Positions 58,626-64,000 of a DNA stretch of 64,000 nucleotides are shown one piece after another; the stretch's first letter is position 1; every line of letters starts with the position of its first letter. The DNA is from Streptomyces sp. M41(2017). Lineage in GTDB: Bacteria; Actinomycetota; Actinomycetes; Streptomycetales; Streptomycetaceae. The notes beneath the pieces were generated by a model that saw only the letters and a program-made list of their open reading frames with translations, had not been told where the DNA came from and did no database searches. The DNA is taken from assembly GCF_002078175.1 (NCBI RefSeq), contig NZ_MWFK01000003.1:434001-498000 (forward strand). The letters are read 5' to 3'. The position numbers were made by a program, and so were the translations under genes.

Positions 58626-60545
58626 TCAGCTCAGCTTCCGGCACAGCAGAGCGGCGGGGCCCGGGCGCGATCCCAGGCGCGTGGTGAAGGCGATTCCGGC
58701 CGCGTACTCGTCGTCGGCGCACTGGCCCTTGTAGTCGCCGGAGGCGAAGTCACCGCCCAAGGCACCGGCGGGCCGGTTGTCGGATCGGTCGAACCACACC
58801 GTCCGCCCGGCTCCCGCGAGCGCGTGGGCCGCCGGTACGCAGAGCCCGGCGGACGTCCGGCCACCGCGGCGGCTGTATCCGACGAGGAAGTCACCGGCCG
58901 GACACTGGAGTTTGGTGTAGCCGGACGCCCAGTCGCCGCCCTGGGGAACATGGCGCTCGTCGGTGACGACGGTCTGGGTGTTCCCCGCCGCGCGGAGATC
59001 GCCGGCGTTCACGTCGGTGCACAGCGCGCGCACCCCGCTGTGGCCGAGCCCGATCAGCCGTTCACCGTCGGGACAGGCGGCCTTGGACGCACCGGAGTCC
59101 CAGTCGCCGCCCGCTCGTACGCGGAGGGACTGCACCTGGTCGCCGTGATCGGTGGCGAGCATGTCCCAGCCGGGCACCGGAGCGACGGGGCCGGTGCGCG
59201 ACGGTGCGTTCATGAGTCTGTTCCACGCGGACGCGCGCCAGTCGTCCTGGTCGAGGACACCGTGGCGGTCGCCCGCCGTGCCGTACCGCAGGAGCGACCA
59301 GTCGTCGTGCCCGTCCCAGCCGACGAGGGGCCAGTAGGCGAAGTCGGCGTCGTGGTCGGCGAAGTAGTCGGTGATGTTGCCGAACCATGCCCGGGCGGCG
59401 GTTCCGGTCTCGCCCGCGCCGATTCCGAACTCGCTGATCCACACCGGCGCGGTGAAGTGCTGGTTCGCTTCGTCGGAGACGAAGAACGCCTGGTCATGCA
59501 GGACGTGGGCGAGTTGGTCGCGCGTGAGGTCCTGGTAGCGCGCGTCGTGGGTCTCGCCGATCCCGGTTGCGCCGCTGTGCTGAGGGCCGGTGTAGCCGTA
59601 GAAGTGGGCCGAGTACACCAGTTTGTGCGTGGCGACGAGGGTGTGGGACAGGGTACGGGCGGGGGTGAGGGTGGGACGGCCGTGCGGGAGTCCGTCGACC
59701 GGCAGGCCGGTCCAGTTGATCCCTTCGATGACGACGAGGAGATCGGGGTCGGCCTCGGTGAGGATGCGGTCGGCGGCGAGTTGTGCCGCCGCGTACCAGT
59801 CGTGGGCGTCGCCCAGACCCCAGTTGGGGTCGTCCAGGACGTCACGGCGGACCTCGTTGTAGAGGTCGGCGCCGACGACCCGCGGGTCGTCGGCGTACCG
59901 TCGGGCCATGAAGACCCAGTCGTCGGCCCACTGCTGGGTCGACTGACCGCTGTTCCACCGCTCGTTGCCGTCGATGCCGCAGCACCAACGTGACGTGTTG
60001 GTGTGGTTGTTGAGGACGACCGCGAACCCGCTCCGGGTGAGGGCGGTGACGACGGCGTCGTAGACCTGCAGAGGTGTCTTTCCGCGGAGGTCCGGGTTGG
60101 CCGTGACGGCGACGTCGGGGACGGGCGCGGTCGCGTGGATCATCTCGTTGGAGAACGGCAACCGGACGCTGTTGATGCCGAGTTGGTGGAAGTCGCCGAG
60201 CAGGCGGGGCAGGGGTACGCGGTCCAGCCCGAGGGGGATGCCGTGGGAGTCCTGGCCCGCGTGGTGATCGGCCGGGTCGTCGGTGCTGCCGCTTCCCGTC
60301 CAGGAGCCTTGCGCGCCGTCCCAGTTGGCCGACTTCATGCGGAAGCGGTTCCCGTCGGCGTCGACGACGTAGCGCCCCCGTGTGGACAGCGGTGGCTGCC
60401 AGGTGTCGGCCGTCGCCTCGGCGGCGGGAGCCGCCGAGGCGGCCGAGGAGACAGCGGGGGCGGCGACCGCGCCGGGAGCGGAGGCGAGCAGCAGAAGTAC
60501 CGCGCTCGCTAATGTCAGGTACTTGCCAAGCCGAAGGGTGGACAT
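58626..60545 (-). CDS. Secreted GH5 glycoside hydrolase with three C-terminal Cys-repeats
   Basis: Protein of 639 residues: signal peptide (1-29), GH5 (cellulase-like) barrel at about 50-440 with acid/base Glu231 in DLYNEVRRD and nucleophile Glu372 in WISEFG, and substrate His in VYSAHFYGY. Beyond residue 475 lie three related modules of 43-61 residues starting GGDWDSG, GGDWASG and GGDFASG, each with a cysteine pair (for example KLQCPAGDFLVGY to AGLC). They may bind carbohydrate or the cell wall. It is expected to cut beta-1,4-glucans outside the cell. Confidence 0.9.
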   Translation of the reverse strand: MSTLRLGKYLTLASAVLLLLASAPGAVAAPAVSSAASAAPAAEATADTWQPPLSTRGRYVVDADGNRFRMKSANWDGAQGSWTGSGSTDDPADHHAGQDSHGIPLGLDRVPLPRLLGDFHQLGINSVRLPFSNEMIHATAPVPDVAVTANPDLRGKTPLQVYDAVVTALTRSGFAVVLNNHTNTSRWCCGIDGNERWNSGQSTQQWADDWVFMARRYADDPRVVGADLYNEVRRDVLDDPNWGLGDAHDWYAAAQLAADRILTEADPDLLVVIEGINWTGLPVDGLPHGRPTLTPARTLSHTLVATHKLVYSAHFYGYTGPQHSGATGIGETHDARYQDLTRDQLAHVLHDQAFFVSDEANQHFTAPVWISEFGIGAGETGTAARAWFGNITDYFADHDADFAYWPLVGWDGHDDWSLLRYGTAGDRHGVLDQDDWRASAWNRLMNAPSRTGPVAPVPGWDMLATDHGDQVQSLRVRAGGDWDSGASKAACPDGERLIGLGHSGVRALCTDVNAGDLRAAGNTQTVVTDERHVPQGGDWASGYTKLQCPAGDFLVGYSRRGGRTSAGLCVPAAHALAGAGRTVWFDRSDNRPAGALGGDFASGDYKGQCADDEYAAGIAFTTRLGSRPGPAALLCRKLS

Positions 60546-60677
60546 CGGACCTCGGGTGCCTGGAGGGGGTGGGCGCCCGAGCCTAGCGGGACGACCCGCC
60601 CCGGGCGACGGTGCGGCCCGGACGCGGGAGACCGTGCCGCGCTACGGCTACGGGCCCACCCGTACGCGCATCCCGCG

Positions 60678-61259
60678 CTAGAGCTCGCGCACCGGACGTG
60701 CCGGGTTGCCGACGGCCACGACACCGGCGGGGACGTCCCTGGTCACCACCGCTCCGGCGCCGATGACGCTGTTGTCGCCGATGGTCACACCCGGGCACAC
60801 GATGACTCCTCCGCCGAGCCAGACGTTGTTCCCGATGGTGATGGGGCGGGCGGCTTCGAGCTTGTCCCGCCGCGGCTGCGGCTCCAAGGGGTGCGTGGGG
60901 GTGAGGAGTTGGACGTTCGGGCCGAGCTGGCAGTCATCCCCGATCATGATCGGCGCCACGTCCAGCGCGGTGAGGTTGTAGTTGACGAAGGTGCGTGCCC
61001 CGATGGTGATGTTGCTTCCGTAGTCGACGTACAGCGGCGGTCGCAGGTCGACCTCCTCGCCGACGGAGCCGAGCAGTTCGGCCAGGACCGGCCGGGAACC
61101 GGCGGCGTCCTCCAGGTAAGCGGCCTGGTAGCGGGCGGCCAGGCGCATGGCGCGCTGCTGTCGTTTCGCGATCTCCGGGTCGTCGGCGATGTAGAGGTCG
61201 CCCGCGAGCATGCGTTCCAGGTTCGAGCGCGGATCGTCGGCGAAGTAGTCAGGCGGCAT
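60678..61259 (-). CDS. Sugar O-acetyltransferase (maltose acetyltransferase type)
   Basis: Protein of 193 residues: mac domain (LERMLAGDLYIADDPEIAKR) and hexapeptide-repeat beta helix (GSNITIGARTFVNYNLTALD, IGNNVWLGGGVIVCPGVTIG), catalytic His in LLTPTHPLEPQ. It is a paralogue of the protein at 31565-32191. The two GATCCGGCAC-type direct repeats upstream may be regulatory. Confidence 0.9.
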   Translation of the reverse strand: MPPDYFADDPRSNLERMLAGDLYIADDPEIAKRQQRAMRLAARYQAAYLEDAAGSRPVLAELLGSVGEEVDLRPPLYVDYGSNITIGARTFVNYNLTALDVAPIMIGDDCQLGPNVQLLTPTHPLEPQPRRDKLEAARPITIGNNVWLGGGVIVCPGVTIGDNSVIGAGAVVTRDVPAGVVAVGNPARPVREL

Positions 61260-61383
61260 GCGGACGAACGTACACGCCGGGGACCCTGCCGAAGGAGAGC
61301 GCCTCGGGTGCTCCCGGCGCCCGCCGTGCAGACTCGGTCAGGATGCCTGCGATGGCTCCCGGTGTCGTTCTTCATGCTTGTCC

Positions 61384-61419
61384 CCTGATCCGGCACGGCT
61401 TTGTCGCCTGATCCGGCAC
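61384..61419. repeat. Two 13-base direct repeats upstream of the acetyltransferase
   Basis: CCTGATCCGGCAC occurs at 61384-61396 and 61407-61419, 23 bases apart (about two helical turns). It is about 125-160 bases upstream of the acetyltransferase start and could be a regulatory site. Confidence 0.5.
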
Positions 61420-61520
61420 CGCACACCTCCCTCGGGAAATGGGGTGGCGTCGCTGACGCGGTGCACCGAGGTCGCGTAGCCCCCACCGGTCGCGCCGAGC
61501 GGCCCCGGCCCGACTGCTGC

Positions 61521-61955
61521 TCAGGTGGCGGTGTGATCCGGATGCCCGCCCGTCCGGCGCTTCTCCTTGAGCTCGGCCTCGAACAGGTGGTCCACTCCGT
61601 CGGCGAGTGCCCCGCGGATCGTGGCCTCGGCGTCCTTGAACGGCTCGTAGTACGTGGCGTTGTACGCCTCGACGATCTGGAACGTCCAGTGGCCGGGGAT
61701 GACGTTGCGTCCCACGATGTTCCGCTCGACGCGGTCGGCCCACGCGGCGTGGCCCGCTTCGCGGAGCAGCCGCACCGCACGGTCCAGTTCGAAGTCGGCG
61801 CCGCCCGTCAGCTGATGGAACTCGTACAGGTGCCCGCGGGCCCGTTCGGTCGTCTCCAGCGCCTTCGACAGCGCCCCGAGCGCCTCCACCGTGGCGTCCG
61901 AGACACCGCTGGGGCGCCGGCGCGCGGGGGTGTAGCCCGTGTCGTGTTCGTTCAT
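61521..61955 (-). CDS. Conserved hypothetical protein
   Basis: Soluble helical protein of 144 residues (HLYEFHQLTGGADFELDRAV, GRNVIPGHWTFQIVEAYNAT). It has no catalytic motif I recognise. The ending (LKEKRRTGGHPDHTAT) is polar. Similar proteins are conserved in actinomycetes. Confidence 0.75.
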   Translation of the reverse strand: MNEHDTGYTPARRRPSGVSDATVEALGALSKALETTERARGHLYEFHQLTGGADFELDRAVRLLREAGHAAWADRVERNIVGRNVIPGHWTFQIVEAYNATYYEPFKDAEATIRGALADGVDHLFEAELKEKRRTGGHPDHTAT

Positions 61956-62071
61956 GGATCCATGGTGTCCCGATCGGCGCGGTCCTCACCTGCCGACACC
62001 CGATCGGGCCCATGTCCCCTGTTACTACGGCCCGACGGCCCACCGGCCGTCCCGGTGACCGTCGAACGCGC

Positions 62072-62365
62072 TCACCGCGGGCTGCGTTCGGCCTCCCGGG
62101 GAGGGGCCGCCGCCGCCCGAGCGGCGGGGCCCGCCGTCACGGTGCGGCGGACGTGGACCGGCGGGGCGGCCGCCGTCGCCAGGTAGGCGTGCGCCCTCGT
62201 GAGCGCGTCGGCGATCTCGCGGGTTCCCGTGGACACGCACAGCGTGTACGCGAGATCCCGCAGCCGCTGGCCGGGGGCCGTGGCCCCGGCCAGCGTCTCC
62301 TCGGCCAGGAGTGTCTCGTACTCCTCGACGAGCCGGTGCAGGGTGGTGGGGAGGGGCATCAGCAT
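62072..62365 (-). CDS. DUF5133 family protein
   Basis: Protein of 97 residues starting MLMPLPTTLHRLVEEYETLL, as in DUF5133, with LRDLAYTLCVSTGTREIADA and an Ala/Pro/Arg-rich tail. Function is unknown; such proteins are Streptomyces-specific. AAGGAG precedes the ATG. It lies 31 bases downstream of the SigF-type gene, suggesting one transcript. Confidence 0.85.
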   Translation of the reverse strand: MLMPLPTTLHRLVEEYETLLAEETLAGATAPGQRLRDLAYTLCVSTGTREIADALTRAHAYLATAAAPPVHVRRTVTAGPAARAAAAPPREAERSPR

Positions 62366-62396
62366 CGGTGCGGCTCCTTGCGTGCGGACGACGGTG

Positions 62397-63251
62397 TCAT
62401 GAGGCGGACCGGCTGCGGGAGAACTGCCCGAGGGCTTCGTCGCGCACCTGGGCGCAGCTGCGGGTGATGAGGCGCGACACGTGCATCTGAGAGATGCCGA
62501 GGCGGTCGGCTATCCCACTCTGCGTCATGTCCTCGAAGAAGCGCATGTAGAGGATGGCCCGCTCCCGCTCCGGCAGCCTGCGCAGTTCGTTCTTGGCGGC
62601 CTCGCGGTCCACGACGACGTCGAACGAGGAGTCGGACTCGCCCAGGGTGTCGCCGAGGCTGTATCCGTCGTCGCCGGTGGCGAGTTCCGCGTCCAGGGAG
62701 AGCGTGCTGAAGCTCTCCAGTGCTTCGAGGCCGGCGGCGACCTCCTCCTCGGTGAGTCCCGTGTGGGCGGCGAGCTCCGCCGGAGTGGGTTCCTTGGTGC
62801 CGGGGCGCTCGAGGAGGTCGCGGCGTGCCACACGCACCCGGTTGCGCAGTTCCTGCACCCGGCGCGGTACGCGCAGGGCCCACATCCGGTCCCGGAAGTG
62901 GCGCTTCACCTCGCCGGTGATGGTGGGCACCGCGTAGCTCTCGAAGGCACCGCGGGCCGGGTCGAACCGGTCGACCGCCTTGATCAGCCCGAGCGCCGCG
63001 ACCTGGCGCAGGTCCTCCAAGGCCTCGCCGCGGTCGCGGAAGCGGCCGGCGATGCGATGGGCCATGGGCAGCCAGAGGGCCACCAGCTCGTCGCGTGCGG
63101 CGTCGCGCTCGGGGCCGTCGTCCAGTGCCACCAGCCGCTCGAAGAGCGCGGTGGCCTCGGGGGAATCATCATGGTGACGGCGCGCCGCCGCGGAGGGCGG
63201 GGCGGAGGCGTCGTGGGGCTGCGGAGGGGCGGTGGTCATGTGTGTGGGCAC
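62397..63251 (-). CDS. SigB/SigF-family RNA polymerase sigma factor (second)
   Basis: Protein of about 284 residues. Region 2 LRQVAALGLIKAVDRFDP and SYAVPTITGEVKRHFRD, region 3 VQELRNRVRVARRDL, region 4 MTQSGIADRLGISQMHVSRL. The GTG at 63251 is preferred because AGGAG lies nine bases upstream; an ATG at 63239 is in frame. No anti-sigma gene is adjacent; one of the two ATP-binding proteins in this window could control it. It is divergent from a LigD-type gene. Confidence 0.9.
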   Translation of the reverse strand: MPTHMTTAPPQPHDASAPPSAAARRHHDDSPEATALFERLVALDDGPERDAARDELVALWLPMAHRIAGRFRDRGEALEDLRQVAALGLIKAVDRFDPARGAFESYAVPTITGEVKRHFRDRMWALRVPRRVQELRNRVRVARRDLLERPGTKEPTPAELAAHTGLTEEEVAAGLEALESFSTLSLDAELATGDDGYSLGDTLGESDSSFDVVVDREAAKNELRRLPERERAILYMRFFEDMTQSGIADRLGISQMHVSRLITRSCAQVRDEALGQFSRSRSAS

Positions 63252-63634
63252 GCGGATTCGCTCCTGAACGGGAGTCTCAGGACACGTCCGGGACGTACTC
63301 CGGGCGCGACCCGATCGGAAGTCTGGGTCACCGCGCGAGAGGTTGTCCGGCCCACGACGAGGTCGCAGCCGGCCGGGGAGATCCCCGCGCGGCTTGCGCC
63401 TCCAGTCCGAAGCACGAACGTCCGGGTTCCCCGGCGTCCCACCCGCAAACGCCGCGTTCGCGTCCGAGGAGGGGCCGCGCTGCGTGGCGCGCGTTCCGCG
63501 AACGGGTCGCCGCGACTCCCCCACCCGGCCCGGCACCCTTTGTCACCTGCGGCGGGACGGGCCGCGGGGAACTCCGTACGGGACGGCGTGGACACCGGAG
63601 AGCCGGGGGCCGTCCGCCAGAAAAGGAGCAAAGG
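63252..63634. other. 383-base divergent region between sigma factor and phosphoesterase genes
   Basis: No gene is evident. The region should hold promoters of the two divergent genes, but I could not identify convincing -10/-35 or operator motifs. Confidence 0.4.
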
Positions 63635-64000
63635 ATGGCTGACCACGACGACTTGGGGCGCTATCGCGGCAAACGCGACTTCACTCGGACCGGGGAACCC
63701 CGGGGTGGCGGAGAGGGCGGGGCCGAGGAGCCGCACTTCGTCGTGCAGATCCACGACGCCCGCCGCCTGCATTTCGACTTCCGCCTCCAGGTCGGGGATG
63801 TGCTGAAGTCCTGGGCCGTGCCGAAGGGGCCTTCGACGGATCCGAGGGACAAGCGGCTCGCCGTGCCCACGGAGGACCATCCGCTGGAGTACGAGGACTT
63901 CGAGGGGGTGATCGCCCGGGGCGAGTACGGCGGCGGAACGGTCATCGTCTGGGACCACGGCACCTACCGGCCGCGAAGCCACGACCGGGGCGGCAGGCCC
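63635..64000 (+). CDS. LigD-type 3'-phosphoesterase domain protein (partial, runs off the window)
   Basis: The first 122 residues are present. HFVVQIHDARRLHFDFRLQV, LKSWAVPKGPS, HPLEYEDFEGVI and GEYGGGTVIVWDHGTY are signature blocks of the LigD phosphoesterase domain used to trim 3' ends in end joining. AAAAGGAG precedes the ATG. Because the 3' end is cut off, it may be a stand-alone enzyme or a longer LigD protein. Divergent from the SigF-type gene. Confidence 0.9.
   Translation, partial: MADHDDLGRYRGKRDFTRTGEPRGGGEGGAEEPHFVVQIHDARRLHFDFRLQVGDVLKSWAVPKGPSTDPRDKRLAVPTEDHPLEYEDFEGVIARGEYGGGTVIVWDHGTYRPRSHDRGGRP

Overview
The window is a piece of a Streptomyces-type actinomycete chromosome. 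GC content is very high throughout, GTG starts are common, genes often overlap by 1-4 bases, and the gene content is typical of the genus: AfsA-like protein, DasR-type operators at a GH19 chitinase, DUF6131 and DUF5133 proteins, ECF42 sigma factor, SigB/SigF-type sigma factors and many ATP-binding/STAS regulators. No rRNA, tRNA, CRISPR array, integrase or insertion sequence was found. It reads as an accessory, regulator-rich chromosomal region rather than a mobile island.

Layout, left to right. 0-7 kb is stress signalling: a CHASE3 histidine kinase, a divergent receiver protein carrying an N-terminal HTH-like domain, a SigB/SigF-family sigma factor, and a compact anti-sigma - RsbQ-like hydrolase - RsbP-like PAS/PP2C phosphatase - STAS anti-anti-sigma cluster ending in a clear hairpin. 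7-19.2 kb holds an ECF42 sigma factor coupled to its DGPF partner, a CsbD protein, an SDR with a TetR regulator (shared operator-like sites), a divergent RsbW/STAS pair, a TOPRIM protein, a secreted NHL protein, an MHS transporter, a GDSL lipase and small proteins. 19.4-26.7 kb is a likely copper-handling region: ECF sigma factor, Met/His-rich membrane protein, a PCu(A)C-like protein with a degenerate metal site, CopA, a small membrane protein, a DUF5134 protein and a PepSY protein, nearly all on the minus strand.

27-37.5 kb carries an aldo/keto reductase, a DinB-fold protein, ArsR and CBS proteins, a sugar O-acetyltransferase, an MFS pump with a divergent TetR and tandem operators, a BlaI/M56 pair, and a TauD dioxygenase preceded by a cysteine-rich leader peptide with a leaderless-type promoter. 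37.5-48.6 kb is metabolic: DUF2255, CYTH/CHAD, SDR, VOC, a phosphotransferase with an altered catalytic loop, a three-gene oxidoreductase operon with a divergent XRE regulator, a perfect (GGGA)9 tract and a DUF427 protein.

48.7-54.1 kb holds a frameshifted methyltransferase, an AfsA-like protein and an operon of receiver-PP2C phosphatase, CHASE3 histidine kinase and receiver. That kinase and receiver are paralogues of the pair at the left end. 54.3-61.3 kb has a hydrolase, the GH19 chitinase with two DasR-type boxes, a HAD protein, secreted proteins and a GH5 glycosidase with three appended Cys-containing repeats. 61.5-64 kb ends with a DUF5133 protein, a second SigF-type sigma factor and a LigD-type 3'-phosphoesterase running off the edge.

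The recurring theme is partner-switching and phosphorelay control of stress responses, next to copper, sulfur and polysaccharide functions. The most noteworthy items are the complete Rsb-type energy-stress module, the HTH-receiver fusion, the leaderless Cys leader upstream of tauD, and the repeat-bearing GH5 enzyme.
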